NCBI GenBank assembly: GCA_946535435.1
Contig: CAMNDM010000035.1
Span: 1 to 39,520, forward strand
Source of the DNA: Physcocola sp002396385
GTDB taxonomy: Bacteria > Bacteroidota > Bacteroidia > Bacteroidales > Paludibacteraceae
Direction of reading: 5' to 3'
DNA: 39,520 nucleotides
Positions 15,498 through 24,411 of the stretch are shown here, in pieces (position 1 is the first letter of the stretch; each line of letters begins with the position of its first letter). Position numbers and translations under genes: made by a program. Below the pieces are notes generated by a model. That model was not told the origin of the DNA. It saw nothing but the letters and a program-made list of their open reading frames with translations, and did not search any database.

Positions 15498-17671
15498 TTA
15501 CAGCACCCTATAATTTTGTACCACTTTCTGACAAAGTTTTCTTCCCTGATTGGGCTGATAAAATATCACATGACATTCCTTTTGAGGATGGAGAAGACGG
15601 TATTATAACATTAACAATTGAAAACAAAACTCCCTTATTTACCAAAGACGGGAAAGCAAATGAATGGTCAAGCCATATTGTTGACGACAAAGGAAATAAA
15701 CACTACTTTATACCAGGAACAACCTTAAAAGGCTGTTTTCGCAGTGTGATGGAAATCCTCTCTTTCTCAAAGATGAACCATTTTAACAATGATTCATTCG
15801 GCTATAGAAGTTTCACCACTCAAATTAAAGGCGTTAACTACAGTTCCGACATAAAAAAAGCGAAATGCTGTGGTTGGTTATACAAAGATGGTGATAACTA
15901 TTATATTAGAGAATGTTCTAAAGGGATTCAGAAAATAACGCACAGGCAACTAAAATTAAAATTTCCTGATTTTAATCGGGGAGCAGACCACCAAACAGCA
16001 GAAATCAAACAAAAAAGTTTGTGTGACGGCAATCCTCTATATCCCACTCTTACCGCAAGAGAGGGAGAAATTACCTATCAAGAGAACAAAGTTGAAAAAA
16101 TTGTTCCTGAAGGGGAGTACCATATTGTCTGTACTGGATTCATAAAAAATAAAAGAATAGAATACCTTTTTTCTACTGAAACAGCAGAACAAATCCTGAA
16201 AGTTAGTAGAGACGTTTTCATATCTTTTGACTCTGTTCACAGTCATTCGCCCTATTATGGCGGTCAAAATGGGAAAGATGGTTTTTTAAAATGCCGACTA
16301 AAAACAGGAAGTTCTATTCCAGTATTTTTCGAAAAGGATAATGGTATTGTCAAGACAATTGGAATAACAAGAATGTATAGATATCCATTCAAAAACTCTG
16401 TTAGAGATGGGATAACCAATACTTCGAAAGAACATTCCAACAATGACAAGATGGATCTTTGCGAATGTATATTCGGATATATCAGCAAACAAAAACAATA
16501 CAAGGGTAGAGTTCACATTGGAAACGCATTTTGTCAAGATACAATTTTAGATAATGATTGTGAGATAAAAGAAGGTGTTTTTGGTCAACCGCGCGCCTCA
16601 TACTATCCGCTATACCTAAAACAATCGGCAAATTCAGTAACAAATTATAGTTCCCCAAATGCAACAATTGCAGGGCGAAAAAGATATAGAATTACCAAAG
16701 ATTTCGTCACATTACCAATCTCTGTAGGGAATGGTAATGAGAATATGCTTGTAAGATTTCGTCCTTTACCAGCAAACAACAAATTCATATGTAAAATAAT
16801 TGTCCACAATCTTAAAAAGTCAGAGATCGGAGCTTTGTTGTCTGCAATTTCATTCAATAAGACAGAAGGAACCTATCATAATATTGGTTTAGCAAAATCT
16901 TATGGATATGGAACTATTTCCTGCCAAGCAAATTTGTCTCAACATTTTAAATATACTACAGATGATTACATTAAAGCATTTAACGAAGACATTTCTGCTT
17001 TTCTCCAAATTAATGGTTCCAGAATATGTATTGAAGAATGTCTGAACAAATTAGTATCCATTGCGTCTGCGACACACACCACGCAAGAAATGAAACAAAT
17101 GTCTTTCAAAGAATGTGAAGTTTATAAAGAAGACAGAAACTTTAGTACACTACAAGAAAGTTCAAAAACGTTTAATCTACTCATCAACGAGTCTGATATA
17201 TTAGAAAAGAAACTAAAAGAACAGAAAGCAAAAGAAGAAGCAGAAGAAGCTATAAGAATCCAAAAGAAGACCGAATTAGATAACATACTGCAAGAGGCAG
17301 AAACACTAGAAGAGGCAAAAAATTACGAAGAGGCCATAAGAAAATACAAACTATATATAGAACGAGGCGGAGATGACGTTTCTTACAAAATAGACAATTG
17401 TATCCACAAAATAAAGGAACAGCAGAGAATACTCAATTCCCCTATATGCGATACACTGACAACTTCATCTTTTGGTGCTTTTGTGGGTAGTTTGAAAAAA
17501 TGGAAGAACAATCACAACAATGAAATCTCGTCCAGCGATTTGGAAAGTGCTTTCAATGTCTTAAAAGAAAATATATCAAAAATGTCAGATATAAAGAAAA
17601 AGAAGAAAGAACTCAAAAAAGTTCTTGGTGATGAATTGGGAACTGAATGGTTGCACAAATTAAATCTTTAA
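15494..17671 (+). CDS. TIGR03986-type large RAMP with coiled-coil/TPR-like tail
   Basis: A 725-residue subunit ending the interference operon. Residues 72-80 (FIPGTTLKG) and a glycine-rich loop at about 463-475 (NIGLAKSYGYGT) mark a RAMP of the kind annotated as TIGR03986, typical of III-D loci. Internal lysine-rich segments and CVGxxx-like inserts separate them. About 566-646 is strongly charged helical coiled coil (ILEKKLKEQKAKEEAEEA) followed by a TPR-like helix pair (AETLEEAKNYEEAIRKY), and a lysine-rich end. The tail is not needed for a RAMP fold and may dock a partner. The gene overlaps its predecessor by four nucleotides and is followed by a regulatory gap. Confidence 0.8.
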   Translation: MITAPYNFVPLSDKVFFPDWADKISHDIPFEDGEDGIITLTIENKTPLFTKDGKANEWSSHIVDDKGNKHYFIPGTTLKGCFRSVMEILSFSKMNHFNNDSFGYRSFTTQIKGVNYSSDIKKAKCCGWLYKDGDNYYIRECSKGIQKITHRQLKLKFPDFNRGADHQTAEIKQKSLCDGNPLYPTLTAREGEITYQENKVEKIVPEGEYHIVCTGFIKNKRIEYLFSTETAEQILKVSRDVFISFDSVHSHSPYYGGQNGKDGFLKCRLKTGSSIPVFFEKDNGIVKTIGITRMYRYPFKNSVRDGITNTSKEHSNNDKMDLCECIFGYISKQKQYKGRVHIGNAFCQDTILDNDCEIKEGVFGQPRASYYPLYLKQSANSVTNYSSPNATIAGRKRYRITKDFVTLPISVGNGNENMLVRFRPLPANNKFICKIIVHNLKKSEIGALLSAISFNKTEGTYHNIGLAKSYGYGTISCQANLSQHFKYTTDDYIKAFNEDISAFLQINGSRICIEECLNKLVSIASATHTTQEMKQMSFKECEVYKEDRNFSTLQESSKTFNLLINESDILEKKLKEQKAKEEAEEAIRIQKKTELDNILQEAETLEEAKNYEEAIRKYKLYIERGGDDVSYKIDNCIHKIKEQQRILNSPICDTLTTSSFGAFVGSLKKWKNNHNNEISSSDLESAFNVLKENISKMSDIKKKKKELKKVLGDELGTEWLHKLNL

Positions 17672-17742
17672 AGTTGTCATCACTTGTTGGTTCTGACACC
17701 TCCACTCGCTGGTTCAACGAGATTATTCATCCTTAAAGATTC

Positions 17743-17768
17743 ATTTTGTTCTATACTCCGAACAAAAT
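17743..17768. promoter_or_regulatory. 26-bp palindrome 1, candidate operator
   Basis: ATTTTGTTC-N8-GAACAAAAT, perfect 9-bp arms. It shares the outer half-sites ATTTTGT/ACAAAAT with 17776-17801 and 17961-17986. Its start lies 33 bp (about three helical turns) before palindrome 2. Confidence 0.6.
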
Positions 17769-17775
17769 TACCTAT

Positions 17776-17801
17776 ATTTTGTTTTGCAATCAAAACAAAA
17801 T
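17776..17801. promoter_or_regulatory. 26-bp palindrome 2, candidate operator
   Basis: ATTTTGTTTTG-CAAT-CAAAACAAAAT, perfect 11-bp arms. It is the second of three equally long palindromes with the same outer half-sites. Confidence 0.6.
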
Positions 17802-17808
17802 GATTCAA

Positions 17809-17847
17809 TTGTCCTATTTGTAGACTTTCTTTCTACAAGTAGGACAA
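17809..17847. terminator. Hairpin behind the interference operon
   Basis: A 16-bp stem (TTGTCCTATTTGTAGA against TCTACAAGTAGGACAA, one G-T wobble) with a 7-nt loop. It may end the cas10 operon transcript, although the flank (AATTGTTAT) is only moderately T-rich; a regulatory-protein site is the alternative. Confidence 0.4.
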
Positions 17848-17960
17848 ATTGTTATAAATTGATATTTTTTACGGATTTAAAGGACATTCTTAATGATATA
17901 TTAGTTAGAATAATTAATAAATAGTTAAATTTGTCTTATCTATTGAACAAAATTTGATTA

Positions 17961-17986
17961 ATTTTGTCTTGTATACAAAACAAAAT
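17961..17986. promoter_or_regulatory. 26-bp palindrome 3 overlapping the effector-operon promoter
   Basis: ATTTTGTcTTGTATACAAaACAAAAT, symmetric about GTATAC with one mismatched pair. It overlaps a possible -7 box TAATTTTG (17959-17966) and ends 3 nt before ATG 17990. A further half-site GAACAAAAT is at 17945-17953. A repressor bound here would block transcription or translation start of the effector operon. Confidence 0.6.
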
Positions 17987-17989
17987 TAC

Positions 17990-19279
17990 ATGTTGGACGT
18001 AAATCAGATTAAAACAGTCCTTCGCTCCAACGAGGTCATGGTGGAGAATGTGAAGGTTGTACATCGGGATTTTAAATTCTACGATGGGGCTAATTTTGTG
18101 CTTGTTGGAGTGAGGCGTGCAGGTAAGTCCTTCCTTTTGTTTCAACAGATGCAACATCTGTTAAACAATGGGAAGACTTGGAAGGATATGCTATACGTCA
18201 ATTTTGAAGATGATCGACTTTTAGGATTTGAAACATCTGATTTCGAGCGGCTTTTAGAGGCCCACGCTTCTATGAGCGGTAGCGATGAACCTCCAATACT
18301 GTTCCTTGACGAGATTCAAAACATTGAAGGGTGGCATAAGTTCGCACGACGGCTGGCGGACCACAAATACCGGGTCTACATCACAGGTTCAAACGCAAAG
18401 ATGCTGGGTTCTGATGCGCAGACAACTTTGGGCGGTCGCTATGTGGTGAAAACTATTTTCCCTTATAGCTATCACGAATTTTTGAATGCCAATGGTGCCA
18501 GTTTGTCTGAGGAACAGTTACTTCTGACAAATGAAAAGGCAAAAATGAATCGGTTTCTTGAAGAATACTTGTGTTATGGTGGTTTCCCAGAATGTGCAAC
18601 TTCTCCAGCCAAAACCGAATACCTGATGTCGGTATATCAAAAAATATATTTAGGTGATATTGCATCGCGTCATAAAATCGGGAACACATTCGCTTTGCGT
18701 TTGATGTTCAAGAAATTGGCGGAAAGTGTAAAGCAACCCATTTCTTTTTCACGCTTGACGTCTTTAATATCTTCAACAGGAACCAAATTCTCAAAAAGCA
18801 CGGCCATAAACTATATGGAGTATTCCAAAGATGCTTTCTTAATCATGCCAATACAGAATATGGCTGACAATTTTACGGAGAGGGAGACAAATATGAAGTA
18901 TTATTTTGTCGATAACGGCATAATTTCTCTTTTGACATTGGATAATCGTACTACGCTGCTTGAAAATATGGTTGCTTTAGCCTTGTGGCGAAAATATGAA
19001 GCATTTGAAAATACAGTTTTTTTCTATAATCACAATATAGAGGTCGATTTTGTCATTCCCGAGCATGGGCTTGCCATACAGGTTTGCTATGATCTGGGCG
19101 AAAAGGGTTCCGAAACTTATATTCGGGAAACACAGGCTTTATTGAAACTCGGAAAAAAATTCAGTGCATACGAGCGACTTATTATACTAACATATTCTGA
19201 CAAAGAGTATCAAATAAATGCGGACGACAAAACGATTGAAGTGATGAATGTGGGGAAATGGCTGTTAAATAATACTTGA
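17990..19279 (+). CDS. AAA ATPase with DUF4143 C-terminal domain
   Basis: A 429-residue protein from ATG 17990; an in-frame ATG at 17954 would place the palindrome inside the gene and is less likely. Walker A is GVRRAGKSFLLF near residue 40, Walker B is ILFLDEIQNIEGW, and a sensor-like VYITGSNAKMLG follows. The C-terminal DUF4143 part includes EVDFVIPEHGLAIQV, a degenerate PD-(D/E)xK-like core. This ATPase family is very common in Bacteroidota and its role is unknown; some members act in defence or toxin control. Here it sits 4 nt before cad1, so it is the first gene of the CRISPR effector operon. Whether it works with the CARF proteins is open. Confidence 0.85.
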   Translation: MLDVNQIKTVLRSNEVMVENVKVVHRDFKFYDGANFVLVGVRRAGKSFLLFQQMQHLLNNGKTWKDMLYVNFEDDRLLGFETSDFERLLEAHASMSGSDEPPILFLDEIQNIEGWHKFARRLADHKYRVYITGSNAKMLGSDAQTTLGGRYVVKTIFPYSYHEFLNANGASLSEEQLLLTNEKAKMNRFLEEYLCYGGFPECATSPAKTEYLMSVYQKIYLGDIASRHKIGNTFALRLMFKKLAESVKQPISFSRLTSLISSTGTKFSKSTAINYMEYSKDAFLIMPIQNMADNFTERETNMKYYFVDNGIISLLTLDNRTTLLENMVALALWRKYEAFENTVFFYNHNIEVDFVIPEHGLAIQVCYDLGEKGSETYIRETQALLKLGKKFSAYERLIILTYSDKEYQINADDKTIEVMNVGKWLLNNT

Positions 19280-19283
19280 TTGG

Positions 19284-21341
19284 ATGAAATTGAACAAGAT
19301 GAATATACTCATATCTGCCCTAGGTGCAACACCTGATATTATAGAAGAGACCATTGGCATTTTCAACTATAACGAAAATGTTGAATTTTATCAGGGAAAT
19401 ACTACTGTGAAGGCTCTCCGAAATGACCTTGAGCGTGTGGACGAAGTGTGGCTTGTGGCAACCGACCAAAAGCATAAGGACTTGTCAAATGGCAAGCAGA
19501 TTCTCTCTTTACAGGAGAGTTTTGACTACATTTGTCGAAATTGTGCCCAATATAATGTTCACATCCGGATTTTCGTGCTGGATGGTGTCGACGACATAGT
19601 AAACGAGGACGATGCACGAGCCTTTCATGACTTGCTTCTCCGTGTAGTTGCCTATGCTCATCAACAAAATGTGGGCGGCAAGCTATATTTATCGCTGGCA
19701 TGCGGAAGGAAAACAATGAGCACCGATATGCAAGATGCCGCCTATATTTTTGGATGTGACAACCTTTTGCATGTGTTGGGCGACAAAAAAGAGGCTTCAC
19801 ACCCTATGTTGATGGGTAGTGTTCCTCCTAACGAAGCTATTCGTGTACAAAATGTTGAGTTCGATTCTGATTTGGTGTTGCGCTGTAAGCCTTCTACCTC
19901 TTTTTTGAATGATGTTGAAGAACAAAAACAGCAGTCCCAACATTTCTATACCTCCTATTATCTTGATGAGAAGGAAACCCGCTCAAACTTCCACATCTTG
20001 TATACTTTGCCACCTTCAAAAATCAAACAACTAAAAGAAACAAAGTTGGGTGTTTGTCGAGAGAAGGAAAAAGAAGAACTGGATTGGTTGAGACAACTAC
20101 CAAAGAGCGATTTGCATTGCCATTTGGGCGGTGCTTTGTCTCCTTCCGACTTAGTTCAAGTGGCGGAACTGCCAGACTGGTATCAAGAGGAATTTTGTGA
20201 GCTGTCCCCTAGGTATGGGCTCTATTTAAACACAGATATGACTGGCAATTTCTCAAAGTTAGTGTCAGATGGATGGAAAGAAACCGTACGACAGATAGCG
20301 AACGACTTGAGTGTGCCAAGATATGCCATATCTTCTTCTTTGTTAAATCATTTTAAAGGGAAAGAAGATGAACTTAAAAAATTGTGGTATGGTGAGTATT
20401 GCGATGAAACACAATTTTGTGGCATCGGCATTGAAAAATATGAGAAACTGGGTGATTTACAGGGTTCGATGCTCCTTGATTTTTCTTGGGGATTGAAACA
20501 AGCTGTAAAAGCTTTGTTGGAACGTTGTTACTCTGAGAATGTGAAATATTTGGAGATTCGTTGTTCCCCTTTTAATTACGTAAATGTTGATTATGACTTT
20601 GATGCTTCAACAATTGTAAAGATGATTTGTAAAATATTGGAGCAGGCCTATCCAAAGGTGGAAACATCGCTTATTTTCATCATATCTAGACATCGTGGTG
20701 ATGTGTCGGCCAGTTATGTCGATTTGGTTAAGCAGTTGAAGGATGAGCCACTTTTCAGAAAGTTTTTCCGTGGATTCGACCTTGCAGGCAACGAAAGCAT
20801 CAAAACACCTGAAGAACTTCGGAATTCTTTTATGGAGATTATGAAAGAGTGCTATAATATTACCATCCACGCCGGCGAGACAGAGTCTGTTGAGAGCATT
20901 TGGCAGGCCGTTTATCACTTGAATGCCGAACGTATCGGTCATGGCTTGCACTTGCTTGACAACGAGGATTTGCTGACCAAATTTCTGGAGCGAGGGATTT
21001 CGGTGGAACTTTGTCCGTCAAGCAATTTCCAGATAGTAGGCTTCCGTGACAACTATTTAAAAGAGACGGAAGTTTTGCCCGAGTATCCGCTGAAGGCCTA
21101 TCTCGAAAAAGAACTCAAGGTCAGTGTGAACACTGACGACCCAGGCATTTCACTTACCGACATGACTCATGAACTCCACAAAGCCGCACGAATGACATGT
21201 GGTGGACTTTCGAAATGGGACATTCTGCAATTGATATGCAATGGTTTCCGTTCCGCTTTTTATCCCTATGAGCAGAAGAAACAACTGATGCGTATGGTGG
21301 AACGTGAAATTGGCGAATTGATTAATAAAGGCGTATTATGA
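19284..21341 (+). CDS. cad1: Cad1: CARF-adenosine deaminase, cOA-activated type III effector
   Basis: A 685-residue two-domain protein. The N-terminal ~180 residues are a CARF domain of the NE0113 type (NILISALGATPDIIEETIG, VDEVWLVATDQKH, GKLYLSLACGRKTMSTDM), which binds cyclic oligoadenylate. From about 270 it is an adenosine deaminase with every metal/catalytic motif intact: H278-x-H280 (SDLHCHLGG), HAGE 529-532, RIGHG with H553 and TDDP with D618/D619. Published Cad1 proteins, once bound to cOA, deaminate ATP to ITP and stop growth. ATG 19299 (residue 6) is an alternative start. Its stop overlaps the Nudix start. Confidence 0.92.
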   Translation: MKLNKMNILISALGATPDIIEETIGIFNYNENVEFYQGNTTVKALRNDLERVDEVWLVATDQKHKDLSNGKQILSLQESFDYICRNCAQYNVHIRIFVLDGVDDIVNEDDARAFHDLLLRVVAYAHQQNVGGKLYLSLACGRKTMSTDMQDAAYIFGCDNLLHVLGDKKEASHPMLMGSVPPNEAIRVQNVEFDSDLVLRCKPSTSFLNDVEEQKQQSQHFYTSYYLDEKETRSNFHILYTLPPSKIKQLKETKLGVCREKEKEELDWLRQLPKSDLHCHLGGALSPSDLVQVAELPDWYQEEFCELSPRYGLYLNTDMTGNFSKLVSDGWKETVRQIANDLSVPRYAISSSLLNHFKGKEDELKKLWYGEYCDETQFCGIGIEKYEKLGDLQGSMLLDFSWGLKQAVKALLERCYSENVKYLEIRCSPFNYVNVDYDFDASTIVKMICKILEQAYPKVETSLIFIISRHRGDVSASYVDLVKQLKDEPLFRKFFRGFDLAGNESIKTPEELRNSFMEIMKECYNITIHAGETESVESIWQAVYHLNAERIGHGLHLLDNEDLLTKFLERGISVELCPSSNFQIVGFRDNYLKETEVLPEYPLKAYLEKELKVSVNTDDPGISLTDMTHELHKAARMTCGGLSKWDILQLICNGFRSAFYPYEQKKQLMRMVEREIGELINKGVL

Positions 21342-21916
21342 AAAAAGAAAATGTACTTTGTGTTCCTGTCATTTCTCTTACCGATGAATTCGATATAAAG
21401 GCAGGTTACTGGCCTACAAATAAAGACAGTATTAACAAACTTCCATTCATATTCAAGGCAAGAGAACTCGCCGAATGCGATTTCTCACACAAGCAACTCA
21501 TTGCCTACGCCCTTGTGTTCAACGAAAGAGGTGAGCTACTCCACTACCAGCGTTGTGGTAGCGAAAAACGACTGAAAGGCATATGGTCGGCTGGAATTGG
21601 CGGCCACACCAACGACCACGACAAAGGTGACACCTTGTACGACACTCTTACTAATGGTCTGCTTAGGGAATTTGAAGAAGAAACCGGATTGAAAATCAAG
21701 TTAGACGATATTGAACTGCTTGGTATGATTAACGAAGAACAAACCGAAGTGGGGCACTGCCACACTGGCGTAGTATTCAAAATTACCGTGAACCCCGAAA
21801 ATTTGCTTCTCGATGCAGAAATAGGGAATCCACAATGGGAAACCCCTGAATTATTAAATCTAGCAAATTTCGAACTTTGGTCGGGTTTAGCTATAAAGCT
21901 AACAAACTGTAAATAA
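21338..21916 (+). CDS. Nudix hydrolase paired with Cad1
   Basis: A 192-residue protein starting inside the cad1 stop codon, so it is translationally coupled to the deaminase. It carries the Nudix core R110-EFEEETG (110-117) preceded by the GIWSAGIGGHTNDHDKGD sheet-loop, as in IDI-like Nudix enzymes. The first half of the box is unusual: the expected Glu is D102 and the upstream Gly spacing is shifted by one. Nudix enzymes split nucleoside diphosphate-X bonds. Given its partner, removal of ITP or another deaminated nucleotide is a plausible role, but this is inference; an isopentenyl-diphosphate-isomerase-like fold is the alternative reading. Confidence 0.85.
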   Translation: MKKENVLCVPVISLTDEFDIKAGYWPTNKDSINKLPFIFKARELAECDFSHKQLIAYALVFNERGELLHYQRCGSEKRLKGIWSAGIGGHTNDHDKGDTLYDTLTNGLLREFEEETGLKIKLDDIELLGMINEEQTEVGHCHTGVVFKITVNPENLLLDAEIGNPQWETPELLNLANFELWSGLAIKLTNCK

Positions 21917-21923
21917 ATAGAAC

Positions 21924-23060
21924 ATGCGAATACTTTTATCAATACTTTCCGATTATCTGCAACCCAATTTCCTACTCATAAAGGAAATGGAAGGACATTA
22001 TGACGAGTTGGTTTTCGTCAGCACACCCGAAATGGAGAAAAAAGAGAAAGGTGTTCATTTGGAAAAGGCCTTAAACCTTGAACCAAATTCGATCAAAAGG
22101 ATAATTACCACCGAAGACGATTTCAAAACTACGACCGACACTCTTTTCTCACAATTGCCTACAGAAGAAGGGACTACCTACATCGTAAACATAACAGGTG
22201 GCACGAAACTACTTTCACTGGCGCTCTATGAATATCTGAAAAACAAGAACGCCACTTTCTACTATATTCCAATTGGGAAAAACACCATTAGGAATATAGA
22301 CAATACAGAAATTGAGCAACTGAGTTACAGAATGAACCTCAAAGAATACCTAACCCTAAGTGGACTGAGTTTCGAAAGCGACAATCGCCTGATACACACT
22401 GCCACCGAAACTGAAGGTCTGTTTGGCCTATGTAAAGACAAAGGCTTCAATATGTCGAGGATAACGAAAATAAAAAATGCCCACGAACAACCAACTGCGG
22501 AAGACAAAAGATACTATAGCGGCACATGGTTTGAAGAATATTGTTACAACCGCTTGAAAAAAGAGTTGAAACTCGATGATAAATTCATCTGCAAAAGCGC
22601 TAAAATTTTTAGAAAGGGGTCTGAAACAAATGACAACGAGATTGACATTATGTTTATGAAAGAGAACCTACTCTATATGGCAGAATGCAAAGTTACGACA
22701 TTTGGAAAATTCACGTCTCCTAAAGATACGATTGAAGAATACCTTTACAAACTGGCTGCTATTGCAAAAGATTTTGGCCTTAGGGTAAACTCGTTCTTAC
22801 TGACTCTACAAGACACCACCAAAATGTCACCAGAATCTCTAAAAAATTTGAAGAAAAGAATGAAGATTCTAGGAATTAAGGACCTAATCGATTGCAACAG
22901 ATTTAGCATGAACGAACATTTATTGGCAGAAAACAAAGATGTAGTTTCTATAAAAACTCCTATTCATAATGGAGAAGAAAAATTACCCTCTACACCTTCC
23001 TTTGTAAGGACAGAGGTTCCAAAACTGAATGTTAAAATATTAGGTAAAATAAAACTTTAA
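21924..23060 (+). CDS. card1: Card1/Can2: CARF-PD-(D/E)xK nuclease (DUF1887 family)
   Basis: A 378-residue effector. The CARF domain (about 1-150) shows RILLSILSDYLQPNFLLIKE at the start and YIVNITGGTKLLSLALYEYL at 91-110 region, a ligand-binding motif of this family. The restriction-endonuclease-like domain (about 195-330) has GTWFEEYCYNRL from G200, then E239-I-D241 and E254-C-K256, a complete PD-(D/E)xK site. Family members bind cA4 and then cut ssDNA/RNA or nick supercoiled DNA with a metal ion. It follows the Nudix gene by 7 nt and precedes csx2 by 10 nt. The last ~40 residues are a basic, proline-containing tail. Confidence 0.9.
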   Translation: MRILLSILSDYLQPNFLLIKEMEGHYDELVFVSTPEMEKKEKGVHLEKALNLEPNSIKRIITTEDDFKTTTDTLFSQLPTEEGTTYIVNITGGTKLLSLALYEYLKNKNATFYYIPIGKNTIRNIDNTEIEQLSYRMNLKEYLTLSGLSFESDNRLIHTATETEGLFGLCKDKGFNMSRITKIKNAHEQPTAEDKRYYSGTWFEEYCYNRLKKELKLDDKFICKSAKIFRKGSETNDNEIDIMFMKENLLYMAECKVTTFGKFTSPKDTIEEYLYKLAAIAKDFGLRVNSFLLTLQDTTKMSPESLKNLKKRMKILGIKDLIDCNRFSMNEHLLAENKDVVSIKTPIHNGEEKLPSTPSFVRTEVPKLNVKILGKIKL

Positions 23061-23070
23061 AAGAATATAT

Positions 23071-24411
23071 ATGGCACATAAGAAATTCATATCCTTTCTA
23101 GGTACAAATAATTATGTACAAGTAAAATATGGATCAGCAGAAGAGAAACCTACACGATTTATACAAGAACACTTAATAGATAAATTATGTAAAGATTGGG
23201 ATAATGACGACCAAATACTAATTTTCTACACGAAGGAATCTAGAGCTCATAATTGGGAAAATAATGGACATCCTGAGCAAAGTGTAAAGGAAGATATAGA
23301 ACGAATAGGCTTAGGTCAGATTCTGAAAAACAAGAAGGAAAATGGCTTGAAGCCAAAAATTATTGAACGGCAGATTGCTGAAGGCTTTTCTGAAGAGGAA
23401 GTATGGAGTATTTTTGATACTGTATATAAAGAGTTGAGAGAGAACGATGAAATCTATTTTGACGTCACTCATGCTTTCCGGTCAATACCTCTCTTTTCAA
23501 CAATCTTATTTAATTTTTCTCGATTCACACGAAAAACGAAACTTTGCGGTATTTATTATGGAGCATTTGAGAAACTCGGTCCTGCATTTAAAGTTAGAGA
23601 AATTCCCTTAGAGGAAAGGATTGCACCCGTGATTGACCTCACCAGCATAATCAACCTCCAAGACTTAACCAACACCGCTAGCGGTATAAAACAATATGGC
23701 AAAACAAGCAGTGTTGAACTGCTAATAAAAAAGGCGACCAACAACTTGGAAAAAACGAAAGCAAACAATAGGTTTACAGAAGCGCTAAAAACTATAAAAG
23801 AATGTACCAGCGACCTCGACCATTTTATTTTGGCCAACAGAATGAAAGACATTGAAGAAGGTAAGTTTGTAAAGGATTTTAACGCTGTCATTAACAAATC
23901 AATCCAATCTGATAATCTGAATAATGCGGAACGGGAAATCTTCAAAACACTAAAAGACCTTTTTTCAAATTTCAAACCTGAGAAGAACACAGATAACATT
24001 GAAGCTGCTATTGAGTGGGCCTACAAATACGACATGCTTCCACAAGCATATACATTAGCAGAAGAATACATAATTTCGTTATGTTGCATAAAGTTAAACG
24101 ACTATGCAAAAGAATTTAACAAAGAAAAAGACATTCGAACTTTTGTAAGTGGAACACTCCAAATAAAAAAAGAGGATATAGACAGCGGTAATCTTAAAAA
24201 TGAATTAAAAGACCACGACGACGTTTTTCATAAAATAATAAAATATAATTGGATTACAGGCTTAAGACCTGCATTCAAAAAACTAGCAGACAACAGGAAT
24301 ATCATTAATCACGCTAAGAAAGGAAATTACAAAGATTTGCATAACCAATTCCGTAATTACTATGATGACTGTATCGCTATACTAAAAAACATGACTAACC
24401 ATGCTTATTAA
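23071..24411 (+). CDS. csx2: Csx2/TM1812-family CARF-HEPN ribonuclease (Csx1/Csm6 group)
   Basis: A 446-residue protein. The N-terminal CARF part contains KKFISFLGTNNYVQVKYGS and the marker IYFDVTHAFRSIPLFSTI, both characteristic of the TM1812 (TIGR02221) family. The C-terminal helical HEPN domain has the catalytic R409-N-I-I-N-H414 (R-X4-H). Relatives are RNases switched on by cyclic tetra- or hexa-adenylate that degrade host and phage RNA. The gene ends 11 nt inside the next one. It is more AT-rich than the genes outside the CRISPR modules. Confidence 0.9.
   Translation: MAHKKFISFLGTNNYVQVKYGSAEEKPTRFIQEHLIDKLCKDWDNDDQILIFYTKESRAHNWENNGHPEQSVKEDIERIGLGQILKNKKENGLKPKIIERQIAEGFSEEEVWSIFDTVYKELRENDEIYFDVTHAFRSIPLFSTILFNFSRFTRKTKLCGIYYGAFEKLGPAFKVREIPLEERIAPVIDLTSIINLQDLTNTASGIKQYGKTSSVELLIKKATNNLEKTKANNRFTEALKTIKECTSDLDHFILANRMKDIEEGKFVKDFNAVINKSIQSDNLNNAEREIFKTLKDLFSNFKPEKNTDNIEAAIEWAYKYDMLPQAYTLAEEYIISLCCIKLNDYAKEFNKEKDIRTFVSGTLQIKKEDIDSGNLKNELKDHDDVFHKIIKYNWITGLRPAFKKLADNRNIINHAKKGNYKDLHNQFRNYYDDCIAILKNMTNHAY

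Noticed and set aside
15494..17671. Type III-E gRAMP (Cas7-11) reading of the large RAMP
   Set aside because: It has one RAMP fold with tail, a separate Cas10 exists, and the other RAMPs are encoded by separate genes.
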